DNA from: Gammaproteobacteria bacterium
GTDB taxonomy: Bacteria > Pseudomonadota > Gammaproteobacteria > JAABTG01
DNA: 20,974 nt
NCBI GenBank assembly: GCA_030066245.1
Contig: JASJBY010000031.1
Location: 1-20,974 of the forward strand
Direction of reading: 5' to 3'
Part shown: piece by piece, positions 14,860-20,974 of the stretch
How the letters are laid out: each line of letters opens with the position of its first letter
How positions within the stretch are numbered: the first letter of the stretch is position 1
Translations under genes and position numbers: made by a program
Notes under the pieces: generated by a model
What the model was told of the DNA's origin: nothing
What the model saw: only the letters and a program-made list of their open reading frames with translations
The model's database searches: none

Positions 14860-15333
14860 TCGGTCATCTCCGTAACGTTGATGTTGGTCACGGAGTTAAG
14901 TGTGACGGACCGGGAAGAAGCCACCAGCGAGGTGATGCACAACATCAATGTGAACTGTGCACGCCCCGATGTCGCCGCCCCCGACTCCGCGCGACCACGA
15001 CCAGACCGCGTCTCTCACCGGGATGCGGAACTATGGATGAGGCGGAAAGCGGTAGAGGTCCTGCGGACCGTTACCCCACCGAACGGGTCGCCCGAAGATG
15101 GGCAACCCCGACTTATCACGCGCATCCGGGAAGCCAAGCGCCGGATAGGACAGACTGTCAGCCAGCGACGCGGCCCACCGTAAGCCAACACGTTGCCTTA
15201 CGGCGGACATTCATGAAATCCGGGTCCGCCACCCTCGGGTGTCCCTAAAGCAGGGACGAAAGCAACCGATAAGATTCTAGATGACGAAGGGGTTTCTTCG
15301 CAGAATCGAACGCGCTTCAACCGGGCGAGGCCA
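14860..15333. other. 474-base interval with one weak ORF
   Basis: This divergent region separates the small secreted protein gene from the DUF2726 gene. It contains a doubtful 100-codon frame (14881-15183), a hairpin GTCCCT/AGGGAC at 15241-15257 followed by GAAAGC, and a short CACC-CTCG-GGTG stem just before it. No promoter was fixed. Confidence 0.4.
14881..15183 (+). CDS. Possible small basic protein, doubtful
   Basis: An ATG-started frame of 100 codons. The C-terminal half (DAELWMRRKAVEVLRTV... LITRIREAKRRIGQ) is predicted amphipathic and basic, which looks more protein-like than most shadow frames. The start lies next to the divergent gene and lacks a good ribosome site. An internal ATG at 14935 is preceded closely by GAGG. 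No family recognised and no membrane or export signal. It could equally be a non-coding frame. Confidence 0.3.
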   Translation: MLVTELSVTDREEATSEVMHNINVNCARPDVAAPDSARPRPDRVSHRDAELWMRRKAVEVLRTVTPPNGSPEDGQPRLITRIREAKRRIGQTVSQRRGPP

Positions 15334-15822
15334 ATGGAAGCATTAGCCGTACTTGTTGTCGTCGGCGTTCTCGTGCTCGCCCACGTGCTCCGATTTCGGA
15401 TAGAGAAGAAGACGGCCCCGGAGCCTCAACTTCTCACCAGGCGCCCCCTGTCCGAACCGGAGCAGTCCTTTTACCAGACGCTGAGCACGGCGCTTCCGGA
15501 GCATCACGTTCTCCCACAGGTCTGCTTCAGTCGCTTCCTCTACACCCGGGTCGGCCAACGGACCGACGAATATGCGCCTTGGTCCGGGGGACAGCAGATG
15601 GTCGTCGACTACCTGGTGTGTGACCAGGCTTTCGACATTGTCTGCGCCATCGAGCTGGAGGAGGCCGCGGACTCGGCCAACAGGAACCGGGCGAAGGTCC
15701 GCATTCTCTCCCAGGCAGGGATCCGGCTGGTCAAATGGCACGTATGCCGTCCACCCTCGACCGCTGAGATCAGACAGGCGGTCCTCAACGGCGCAGAGTC
15801 TCAGGCGCCTCTCATGGCCTGA
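15334..15822 (+). CDS. Membrane-anchored DUF2726 protein
   Basis: A protein of 162 residues. A hydrophobic N-terminal helix (LAVLVVVGVLVLAHVL, 4-19) is followed by a basic stop and a DUF2726 domain: PLSEPEQSFYQTL at 38-50, then VLPQVCFSRFL, VVDYLVCDQ at 90-98, AIELEEA at 105-111 and AGIRLVKWHV at 128-137. This order matches the family, which is thought to be related to restriction-endonuclease-like folds; the usual acidic-plus-lysine positions (Asp92, Glu107, Lys121) are arguably present, but activity is not established. The ATG at 15334 has GAGG only 3 bases upstream. The gene is convergent with the cluster ending at 15916. The family call is good; the function is unknown. Confidence 0.8.
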   Translation: MEALAVLVVVGVLVLAHVLRFRIEKKTAPEPQLLTRRPLSEPEQSFYQTLSTALPEHHVLPQVCFSRFLYTRVGQRTDEYAPWSGGQQMVVDYLVCDQAFDIVCAIELEEAADSANRNRAKVRILSQAGIRLVKWHVCRPPSTAEIRQAVLNGAESQAPLMA

Positions 15823-15915
15823 AACCCGGAGCATAGAGGCAACGCGCCGAGTTCGCCTCGGCGACACCGCGCCTGCCCCGGCCCGCTCGCCGCAAGCCAG
15901 GGTCAAGGACAAGGA

Positions 15916-16455
15916 CTATTGGGGAAGCTGCTCGAAGAACTGCTCCTCGTCACTCGACAGGGTTGCGACGTTACTGTCGTCATCGGTGCTGCGAGCGGCT
16001 CCGAAACGCGCCGCCGTGACAGACGCCCGCTGCGCCTGCTCGGCGCCCTCGAACAGTAGACCTCGCTCGCCGTTGGCTTCGATGACTCGAAAGGTCTTCG
16101 ACTCCACGAATCCGCAGCCGAGCAGCGTCTCCACGCCAGGAGGCGACTCCGGGGCCAGCACGATCAGGCGCGAAGGCTTCACGTAGTCCACCAGGAAGAG
16201 CGGCGCCAGCCTGTGATTGAGCTGCTCCATGCAATTCAGGCCTTCCAGCAGGGCTCGACTGGCGTCGGTGGCATGAAAACTAATCACCGAGAGCTCCTCG
16301 CTGGGGCCCTGGACGATGAGACAACGCTGGCCGAGACGGGGCAACGTTTCCCACAGCTCGTTGTCCTCACCGGCAATTGAATGAATGCTGTCCTCCACAA
16401 GTCCCCGGAGATCCTCCGGGCTGATGTCTTTGATAGTCCGTAGCTTAAGTGTCAT
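15916..16455 (-). CDS. Unknown protein, fourth gene of the MerR-ParA-CBM cluster
   Basis: A protein of 179 residues with no recognised family. It has alternating hydrophobic strands typical of an alpha/beta domain (RCLIVQG, LSVISFH, LFLVDYV, RLIVLAPE), then a second small beta unit CGFVESKTFRVIE, and an acidic C-terminal tail with SSDEEQFFEQLP. No P-loop, signal peptide or membrane helix is visible. ATG 16455 is preferred over upstream in-frame starts because those overlap the preceding gene and the AAGGA site lies next to it. It begins 37 bases after the MinD-like gene on the same strand, so it should be co-transcribed. By position it may be an adaptor or cargo-linked partner of the ATPase, which is inference. 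Confidence 0.72.
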   Translation of the reverse strand: MTLKLRTIKDISPEDLRGLVEDSIHSIAGEDNELWETLPRLGQRCLIVQGPSEELSVISFHATDASRALLEGLNCMEQLNHRLAPLFLVDYVKPSRLIVLAPESPPGVETLLGCGFVESKTFRVIEANGERGLLFEGAEQAQRASVTAARFGAARSTDDDSNVATLSSDEEQFFEQLPQ

Positions 16456-16492
16456 ATTTCCTTGCCTCTTTATCCTCGCCTGGGCTTGACGA

Positions 16493-17074
16493 CTATGACG
16501 CCCAGGCATCGTGTATTTTCTCGCCCATCTGTGCCAGGGTCCTACCGAACGCCGGTCCCGGGGCACTTACGTGGCCGAAGTCGACCAATGCCTTGTTGAA
16601 AAAACGCTCGCTGGCCTCCATGAGCCGCTGCGAGGATCGCCGCGCGTGGTCGGCATCGACGGCGCCGCTGAACAGCACCCCCGCGACGACGGCGCCTCGC
16701 TGCAGGAGTGGCTTCAGCATCGTGTAAGCTTGACGAATGCCTGGCAGGCTGGCGGTGGTGAAGACGACCACGAACCGGGTCTCGTTCAAATCCAGCTCCG
16801 TGGTCACCTGCACCGGGTATGCTTCCCAGCGGTACCGTCGACTGGAGCCGTAAACCGAAAGGTTGAGCTCCCGGGTCAACGCGTCCACCAAGTCATCCAC
16901 CTGGAGGGCGTCCGCGGGGTGGTCTTCGGTGACCGCCGCCAGAACGGGGACCAGTCGCATCGTCGGCTGCTCGGCGGAACCCGTCGATGAACTCGAGTGG
17001 CCCAGCAGGTGATAGCTGATGTCGGCCAGCCGCGCCGAATGACTCCGCGCGGGCCGCCAGGCGGGGTTGCGCAC
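16493..17074 (-). CDS. MinD/FlhG-like protein lacking a P-loop
   Basis: A protein of 193 residues. The segment FVVVFTTASLPGIRQAYTML followed by VVAGVLFSGAVDADHARRSSQRLMEASERFF resembles the C-terminal half of MinD/FlhG ATPases, where T-x-x-x-P-x-x-x-x-D-A-Y precedes a V-x-V-N-x-V strand and a helix. No Walker A lysine motif exists anywhere in the sequence, so it should not hydrolyse ATP. It could dimerise with, or regulate, the neighbouring ParA-type ATPase. The GTG start at 17074 has AGGGGA about 8 bases upstream and lies 20 bases after the ParA gene stop. Confidence in the coding status is good; the MinD-like assignment is by motif memory and moderate. Confidence 0.62.
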   Translation of the reverse strand: MRNPAWRPARSHSARLADISYHLLGHSSSSTGSAEQPTMRLVPVLAAVTEDHPADALQVDDLVDALTRELNLSVYGSSRRYRWEAYPVQVTTELDLNETRFVVVFTTASLPGIRQAYTMLKPLLQRGAVVAGVLFSGAVDADHARRSSQRLMEASERFFNKALVDFGHVSAPGPAFGRTLAQMGEKIHDAWAS

Positions 17075-17094
17075 GACCTAGTCCCCTGCCCGGC

Positions 17095-18213
17095 TCACAC
17101 ACGCAGCAGCGAGTTGTTGCCGCCCAGGTGATTGGGTACGCGCTTGGGATTGGACGGGTCCTCCCGCCAATCGCCGTCCACGACGAGCCGATACTCGTAT
17201 TGTCCGGGCTTGAGGTGCAGCACTTTACTGAGCCTACCCTCGCCCTTGCGCGTGTCCACACCGTCATCCGGTACCCAGTTGTTGAAGTCCCCTGCGATCT
17301 GGACTCGCTTGCCCAACGCGGAGTCGAAGCTCAGGATGACCTCGCACAGCGAGCCATGTCGTTTCTCGATGGTGCCGGTGATTGGGGTGCCGCTGATTGG
17401 GGTGCCAGCGCTGGGCTGCGTCTTGACGCCCTCCTCCGCTTTGCTCGCAGATGGCTGCAAATCCAGGCGGCGGCCTATTTCCCGGGCCAGAGCGCGGAAG
17501 TCGTCGGCAACCTTCGAGCTCCGCGCCATCTCGACAACCGCCATCCCCCGGTAAGCCGCTTCTCTCAGGCGCACGGTATTGCGAATTCTCGCCTTGCAGA
17601 GTCCCAGGGAGTCGTGCTGCTCCAGAGCCTTGAAAATTTCCCGGGACAGCCGCGTACGCGTGTCGTACATGTTCGCCAGCATGGTCAGGCGGGGTTTGAT
17701 CCCGTACTGCGCCTCCAGCAGAGTGATGGTCTCCAGCAGCCGCTCAATGCCATCCAGGGCATAGAGGCTTGGCTCGACCGGCACGACGGCGAGATCGGCG
17801 GCACGAAGCGCGTTGACCGACAGGAGTCCCAGCGCGGGCGGACAGTCCAGCACCACGCAGTCGTACAGCTTGCGCAGCCCGGCAAGATGCCTGCGCAACG
17901 CATGGGCCCGCCCCTTGCGATTGGCTAGCAAGTGCTCCACGGCGGCCAGGGAAATGGTGCCCGGCACCAGATCCACTCCCGGGCTCACATCCTTTCGGAC
18001 CACGCTGCGAAGATTTTTCGAGCCCTTGAATACCTCGTAAAGACCGGGCAGGTCTGACACAGGCGTTCCCAGCCCGAGCGAGGCGTGGCCCTGGGAGTCC
18101 ATGTCCACCAGGAGAACGCGGATTCCGCTCTGGGCGAGCGCGGCAGAGAGATTGATGGCAGTGGTTGTCTTCCCGACACCACCTTTCTGGTTAACGATGG
18201 CGACTACCTTCAT
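17095..18213 (-). CDS. ParA/Soj-type ATPase fused to an AMPK-type glycogen-binding (CBM48-like) domain
   Basis: A protein of 372 residues. ParA ATPase at 1-253: deviant Walker A KGGVGKTT at 10-17 (signature Lys10, catalytic Lys15), Walker A' VDMDSQG (Asp37, Asp39) and Walker B VVLDCPP (Asp123). A Ser/Thr/Gly linker with the repeated GTPISGTPITGT follows (about 254-288), then an E-set/AMPK-beta-type carbohydrate-binding domain (about 290-372): AGDFNNW (Trp313), YEYRLVVDGDW (Arg342, Trp349) and GGNN (Asn366). These correspond to the glucan-contacting residues Trp100, Lys126, Trp133 and Asn150 of AMPK beta1. ATG 18213 has GGAGG 6 bases upstream. The ATPase half suggests nucleoid- or surface-based positioning; the other half suggests a glucan cargo. 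There is no parB gene or parS site nearby. Confidence 0.9.
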   Translation of the reverse strand: MKVVAIVNQKGGVGKTTTAINLSAALAQSGIRVLLVDMDSQGHASLGLGTPVSDLPGLYEVFKGSKNLRSVVRKDVSPGVDLVPGTISLAAVEHLLANRKGRAHALRRHLAGLRKLYDCVVLDCPPALGLLSVNALRAADLAVVPVEPSLYALDGIERLLETITLLEAQYGIKPRLTMLANMYDTRTRLSREIFKALEQHDSLGLCKARIRNTVRLREAAYRGMAVVEMARSSKVADDFRALAREIGRRLDLQPSASKAEEGVKTQPSAGTPISGTPITGTIEKRHGSLCEVILSFDSALGKRVQIAGDFNNWVPDDGVDTRKGEGRLSKVLHLKPGQYEYRLVVDGDWREDPSNPKRVPNHLGGNNSLLRV

Positions 18214-18325
18214 GCTTGTCCTCCATGGCAGCCGGCCCTTCGAAGGGCCGAACCTGGCTCCGTGACCCACCCCCCGAGAGTGGGCTGACCGCTGCGTCTA
18301 TTGCCGTCCCTGTGCCTCGATACCG

Positions 18326-18802
18326 CTACCCTGCGCGCAGCTGTTGGGTTCCTCCCACCTCCTGTTCCAGGTCGGAGAAGAGTTCGCATTGGCGCGGGGC
18401 GGGCACGCCCCGCTTGACTCCTTCCGCATCGCGGACGACCTCCGCCACCTCGAGGATCCAGTCTTGACCCGTTAGCGCATCGAACGCGTTGCGGCTGTGC
18501 AACACGAGCACGACGTCCCCCGTCGCCACCAGGGAAAGCTCGTGCAGGGGCTTGTCGGTAGTGGGGAGGAAACGGATCAGGGACTGCAGGCATGAGCGGA
18601 TGCGTTGCACGGACACGCCCGCGTCGAGCAAGCGCTTCGCTGTTTTCAACGCTACCAGGTCGGTAAAACTGTATCGGGCATGTCCGCCGGGGGTGTGCGC
18701 CTCCGGCGAGAGCAACCCGGTCTTCCGCCAGTATCCCAGCTGACGAGAGCTCAGGCCAGTGATGCCGCTGATTTGCTGGCTCGAAAACACGCTTTCCGCC
18801 AA
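18326..18802 (-). CDS. MerR-family transcriptional regulator
   Basis: A protein of 158 residues. The N-terminal winged helix-turn-helix is typical of MerR: SSQQISGITGLSSRQLGYWRKTGLL, then GGHARYSFTDLVALKTAKRLLDAGVSVQRI, covering about 7-70. The C-terminal part is short, without the metal-binding cysteines of MerR/CueR, and contains DVVLVLHSRNAFDALTG, so any effector is unknown. The start is TTG 18802, with GAGG 8 bases upstream. The gene heads the ParA-CBM cluster (112 bases to the next start) and probably controls it; a good -35/-10 pair lies upstream at 18845-18872. The regulator call is firm; the target is inferred. Confidence 0.83.
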   Translation of the reverse strand: MAESVFSSQQISGITGLSSRQLGYWRKTGLLSPEAHTPGGHARYSFTDLVALKTAKRLLDAGVSVQRIRSCLQSLIRFLPTTDKPLHELSLVATGDVVLVLHSRNAFDALTGQDWILEVAEVVRDAEGVKRGVPAPRQCELFSDLEQEVGGTQQLRAG

Positions 18803-18844
18803 TCGGCCGCCTCTGATTCAACTCGGCGCATGCGAATGCCGGGC

Positions 18845-18872
18845 ATTCTTGCACACGCCATGAATTTGTCAA
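18845..18872 (-). promoter_or_regulatory. Sigma-70-type promoter candidate for the MerR-ParA-CBM cluster
   Basis: On the minus strand TTGACA (positions 18867-18872) is a perfect -35. AAGAAT (18845-18850), 16 bases downstream, is a fair -10. The upstream sequence is A/T-rich, as expected of an UP element. It lies about 45 bases before the MerR start. Confidence 0.45.
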
Positions 18873-18895
18873 GAGCAAATACAACAAAATCGCCT

Positions 18896-18922
18896 TGGTT
18901 TTGTCGCTTTTCGCTAAAACCA
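18896..18922. promoter_or_regulatory. 7-bp inverted repeat upstream of the MerR promoter
   Basis: TGGTTTT and AAAACCA are separated by 13 bases in the A/T-rich patch upstream of the -35 element. It could be an operator for the adjacent MerR-type regulator or a separate activator site. MerR proteins normally bind between -35 and -10, so the position is not the usual one. Confidence 0.25.
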
Positions 18923-19043
18923 GCCCCGTGCTGGCTGCCTTTCCGATACTGCCCACGGCGCCGCAACCGGCCTGCAAGGCCGCCTTCGCCCGTGGCGTCG
19001 GCTGCCAACTCGGGTTAAAGCCCCGCGGGGTTCCTGCCGCCTA

Positions 19044-19133
19044 ATGGAGGACACACAGACGTGCGCCGCGGCCAGTCGTAACCGCGGCGCTGATCCCCGG
19101 GGCGCTCAGGGGACTACGGGAGTGCGGATATGA
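19044..19133 (+). CDS. Possible 29-residue leader ORF overlapping the next start (ATGA)
   Basis: The ATG at 19044 opens a frame that ends in a TGA at 19131-19133, overlapping the ATG (19130) of the secreted-protein gene by the classic ATGA arrangement. The frame reads through both arms of the 9-bp stem at 19063-19090. No good ribosome site precedes it, so translation is unproven; if real it could couple or attenuate the downstream gene. Confidence 0.2.
   Translation: MEDTQTCAAASRNRGADPRGAQGTTGVRI
19063..19090 (+). promoter_or_regulatory. Perfect 9-bp stem in the leader of the small secreted protein gene
   Basis: GCGCCGCGG, a 10-base loop, CCGCGGCGC, 39 bases before the ATG at 19130 and 28 bases before its GGGAG site. 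It is very stable and could act as an mRNA 5' structure. No T tract follows, so it is not an obvious terminator. Confidence 0.4.
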
Positions 19134-19417
19134 AAGGACTGACCGCTGTTGCGCTAACCCTGTCCATGGCTTTGCCAGCCAGTGCCGACAATCTTTGCTA
19201 CTACGTGCTCTTCGACAACGGTGACAAGCAGGCTTACCGGTCACCGCCCGTCAACATCAGCGGGTCCATCTCAGAATCGCTCAAGCGCTGGCGGCCACGC
19301 AAGGGTCTGAGACCCGTGCACATGGTAATCACCCCCGACGGCCTGTGTCGGAGCCAGGGGGAAGTGGTTATCGCCGAGACGGTGAGTCCCTTCGCAGGCC
19401 TCACCAAGGGCCCTTGA
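19130..19417 (+). CDS. Small secreted protein of unknown function
   Basis: A protein of 95 residues with a signal peptide (MKGLTAVALTLSMALPASA, cleavage expected before DNLC). The mature part is about 76 residues with two cysteines (LCYYVLFDNG and GLCRSQG), probably a disulfide-bonded periplasmic domain: YYVLFDNGDKQAYRSPPVNIS looks like a beta-hairpin unit. ATG 19130 has GGGAG 7 bases upstream. It is convergent with the tautomerase gene, whose stop is 33 bases away; a GGAAG-T-CTTCC palindrome lies between them. No family recognised. Confidence 0.72.
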   Translation: MKGLTAVALTLSMALPASADNLCYYVLFDNGDKQAYRSPPVNISGSISESLKRWRPRKGLRPVHMVITPDGLCRSQGEVVIAETVSPFAGLTKGP

Positions 19418-19450
19418 GCAGCCCGACGGAAGTCTTCCATCCGCAGCTTT

Positions 19451-19849
19451 TCAGGGCTTGGCCCGACTCCGTGCTGCCTGCGTGAGACCCGCATAGCCCC
19501 AGGCGTCGGCTGACACTTCCTGCAGAGTCACGTAACTGGCCTCGGCCATCTCGCCAAGCACGTCCCGCAGCATCCGGTTGAGCGCTTCCACCGCCTCCGC
19601 TTTTTGCGCAGCGCTGTTTGTACCCAGAGTGATTTTGGCTTCCACGTAGGCCGTAGCCTGGTTTTGCTCGGCAAGGCACCGTCCGCCGATGAACCACCCT
19701 CCCGCGTCGCTCTCCTCGACCTGGACGGCGACCAGCTCCCGACGCTTGCCGAGAATGTCCACCATGACGTCGGTGGTCAGCCGGGACAGGGCCACCCGCT
19801 GCTGCTCGCTCAGCCCGCGCCGGGCAACACGAATGTTCACGTACGGCAT
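19451..19849 (-). CDS. Tautomerase-superfamily protein (fused two-unit type)
   Basis: A protein of 132 residues. Mature Pro1 (MPYVNIRVARRG) is the catalytic base of the tautomerase superfamily, and the following beta-alpha-beta unit is repeated: the second unit starts near TAYVEAKITLGTNSAAQKAEAVEALNRML. The length (~130) fits the fused cis-CaaD/MSAD-like group rather than the 62-residue 4-oxalocrotonate tautomerases. The substrate cannot be told from sequence. ATG 19849 is chosen because Pro must follow Met and AGGGGG lies 8 bases upstream; the frame's upstream extension to 19891 has no support. It appears monocistronic. Confidence 0.83.
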   Translation of the reverse strand: MPYVNIRVARRGLSEQQRVALSRLTTDVMVDILGKRRELVAVQVEESDAGGWFIGGRCLAEQNQATAYVEAKITLGTNSAAQKAEAVEALNRMLRDVLGEMAEASYVTLQEVSADAWGYAGLTQAARSRAKP

Positions 19850-20027
19850 TACATCATCCCCCTGGCAGCCTGGTAAGAGTGGCGTCCGCAACTGTCACAA
19901 TATACGTGCTATGGTTTAACGGTTCACTCGCCGTCGGGCGTCCAACCCTGCCGGCGCAAGAGTGATCGTCAGCCACACCTTCGGCATCGACAGCGGCACG
20001 CTGGCTGTCGCCCACGAGCATACGGAT

Positions 20028-20974
20028 ATGACTGCCGCAGAGGCCCATCCCCAACCTAAGTACATTCTGCTCGTCACCTCTGATGACGCCCTCCTGGAAC
20101 GCTTCAACACGGCTGTGCCCGGGGATACCTCGCTTTCCCACACCAGACCTGAGCAGGCACTGGGGTCTGTGCGCGAGTCTGTCCCGACCGTCGTAATTGT
20201 CGACATGGGCGGGTTCGCCGCCGGGGCGCTCGAGGCGTGCCGTCAGCTGGCGGACTGGCCCGACTTGCGCACTACGCCCCTGGTTGCTTTCCTCGGGGTA
20301 GATCACGGGCTTACGGGACAGGCATTGGAGGCCGGCGCAACGGACTGCCTCACCGGCCCTGAAGACGGGGAATGGCTGGTCCACCGGCTCAAACAGGTCG
20401 TCGACAACGCGCAACGCCAGGCGGGTCTGCGCCTCGAGCTAGAACGCTATCGGGCCGTTCTCGACGCGGTGCCCGACATGGTCTTTCACATGGACCGCGA
20501 CGGCATCATTCTGCAGTTTCGCCCGGGCCGGGGAATCCAGCCGATGGTGCCTTCGGACCATCTTCTCGGCCGAAACGTCAGCGATCTCGTTCCGGCAGCC
20601 GTGGCGGAAGAAGCGCGCGCCGTGCTCGACCGTCCACCCAACGGCGGCCGCCCCGAAACCCACGAGTACAGCCTCGATACGGAACATGGGCGGCGGGACT
20701 TCGAGGCCCGAGTAGTGGCGACGGACTCCGGGACCATCATGGGCCTGGTAAGGGATATCACCCAACGCAAGCGGGCAGAAAGCGCGTTGCGCGACAATGA
20801 GGCGCGTCTGCTGGCGGCGCAGCGCATGGCTCGCCTGGGACACTGGGAAGTGGATGTGCGCTCGGGCCAATACTGGTGCTCCGTCGAGGCGGCGGACATG
20901 CTGGGCGTAGACGCCGGTGCAAACCCGACGGCGTTCTGGCGCATACTGCATCCGGAGGATCGCACCCGGGTGCT
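20028..20974 (+). CDS. Receiver-PAS-PAS signalling protein, 3' end beyond window
   Basis: 315 residues are visible before the window ends. A receiver-like domain covers about 11-130: acidic pair Asp19/Asp20 in VTSDDALL and phospho-acceptor position Asp59 in VIVDMGG are kept, but the conserved Thr/Ser reads VAFLG and the Lys of K-P reads LTGP, so it is probably a degenerate receiver. A first PAS domain (about 141-255, AVLDAVPDMVFHMDRDG ... GLVRDITQRKRAE) and the start of a second PAS with WEVDVRSGQYWCS ... ILHPEDR follow. The missing C-terminus could be a histidine kinase or GGDEF/EAL output. ATG 20028 has a weak ribosome site; GTG 19962, in frame, is an alternative. Confidence 0.85.
   Translation, partial: MTAAEAHPQPKYILLVTSDDALLERFNTAVPGDTSLSHTRPEQALGSVRESVPTVVIVDMGGFAAGALEACRQLADWPDLRTTPLVAFLGVDHGLTGQALEAGATDCLTGPEDGEWLVHRLKQVVDNAQRQAGLRLELERYRAVLDAVPDMVFHMDRDGIILQFRPGRGIQPMVPSDHLLGRNVSDLVPAAVAEEARAVLDRPPNGGRPETHEYSLDTEHGRRDFEARVVATDSGTIMGLVRDITQRKRAESALRDNEARLLAAQRMARLGHWEVDVRSGQYWCSVEAADMLGVDAGANPTAFWRILHPEDRTRV

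Larger units (their letters stand above)
18803..19129. other. 327-base divergent control region
   Basis: This holds the promoter candidate of the MerR gene (18845-18872), an A/T-rich patch with a 7-bp inverted repeat TGGTTTT/AAAACCA (18896-18922), and a structured leader for the small secreted protein gene. Leader elements are CGGCC/GGCCG within an outer CCACGG/CCGTGG stem, GGCT/AGCC, a CCCCGCGGGG palindrome, and the perfect 9-bp stem at 19063-19090. A 29-codon frame (19044-19133) also lies here. Confidence 0.5.

Noticed and set aside
15220..15280. Stem GTCCCT/AGGGAC followed by GAAAGC, reminiscent of part of a c-di-GMP-I riboswitch
   Set aside because: The other conserved blocks (the GGCAAACC-type strand and the GGTAGC..GGGTTACC arm) are absent, so only a short chance resemblance remains.
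17095..18213. Plasmid or chromosome partition locus (parAB/parS)
   Set aside because: The ParA motifs are real, but no ParB-like gene or parS-like palindrome lies beside it and the glucan-binding tail is not a partition feature, so a classical par locus is unlikely.
18210..18977. Minus-strand frame of 255 codons across the MerR region
   Set aside because: The MerR helix-turn-helix is clear in a different frame; this frame is compositional.
1..20974. CRISPR array, tRNA or rRNA
   Set aside because: No regularly spaced repeats of CRISPR length, no cloverleaf with a GTTCGAATC-like arm in a proper context and no rRNA-like stretch were noticed on either strand by eye.

Overview
The window is GC-rich, gene-dense DNA. 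It most resembles a gammaproteobacterium of the Chromatiales / sulfur-oxidiser type. That placement is an inference from gene content (ETF module, two TauE/SafE permeases, FmdE-family protein, queuosine-type enzyme), codon use and a dispersed palindrome beginning GGCGGAA; no rRNA or tRNA is present to confirm it.

Left part (1-3974, +): an electron-transfer module. An unidentified gene end is followed by an ETF:quinone oxidoreductase-like flavoprotein carrying two 4Fe-4S motifs, then etfB and etfA. All three have good ribosome sites and form one operon. Together they would pass electrons from an unknown dehydrogenase through the ETF to the quinone pool. Both ETF subunits and the oxidoreductase differ from textbook members at cofactor-site motifs. 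A palindromic repeat separates this operon from a convergent secreted M48 metalloprotease gene.

Middle (4825-9391): a 617-base gene-free stretch with four tight tandem hairpins; a membrane-anchored rhodanese; a Deinococcus-type RNase II with a downstream cysteine-rich partner; another gene-poor gap; and a DUF302 protein. From about 9392 to 12255 the DNA looks like an inserted, decayed segment. Fragments resembling IS91-type and IS1182-type transposases flank a TauE/SafE permease and an FmdE-family protein whose codon use is visibly more A/T-rich.

Right part (12256-20974): a second TauE/SafE permease; an unusual single protein made of three 6-pyruvoyl-tetrahydropterin-synthase/QueD domains, of which only the middle one keeps all catalytic residues; a small secreted protein; and a DUF2726 protein. 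Then comes a four-gene minus-strand cluster (18802 to 15916): MerR-type regulator, ParA-type ATPase fused to an AMPK-type glycogen-binding domain, a P-loop-less MinD/FlhG-like protein, and an unknown protein. This cluster is the best candidate for an undescribed system. A ParA ATPase that can bind a glucan suggests spatial positioning of a polysaccharide-containing cargo. The window ends with a small secreted protein behind a structured leader, a tautomerase, and the start of a REC-PAS-PAS signalling protein cut off by the window edge.
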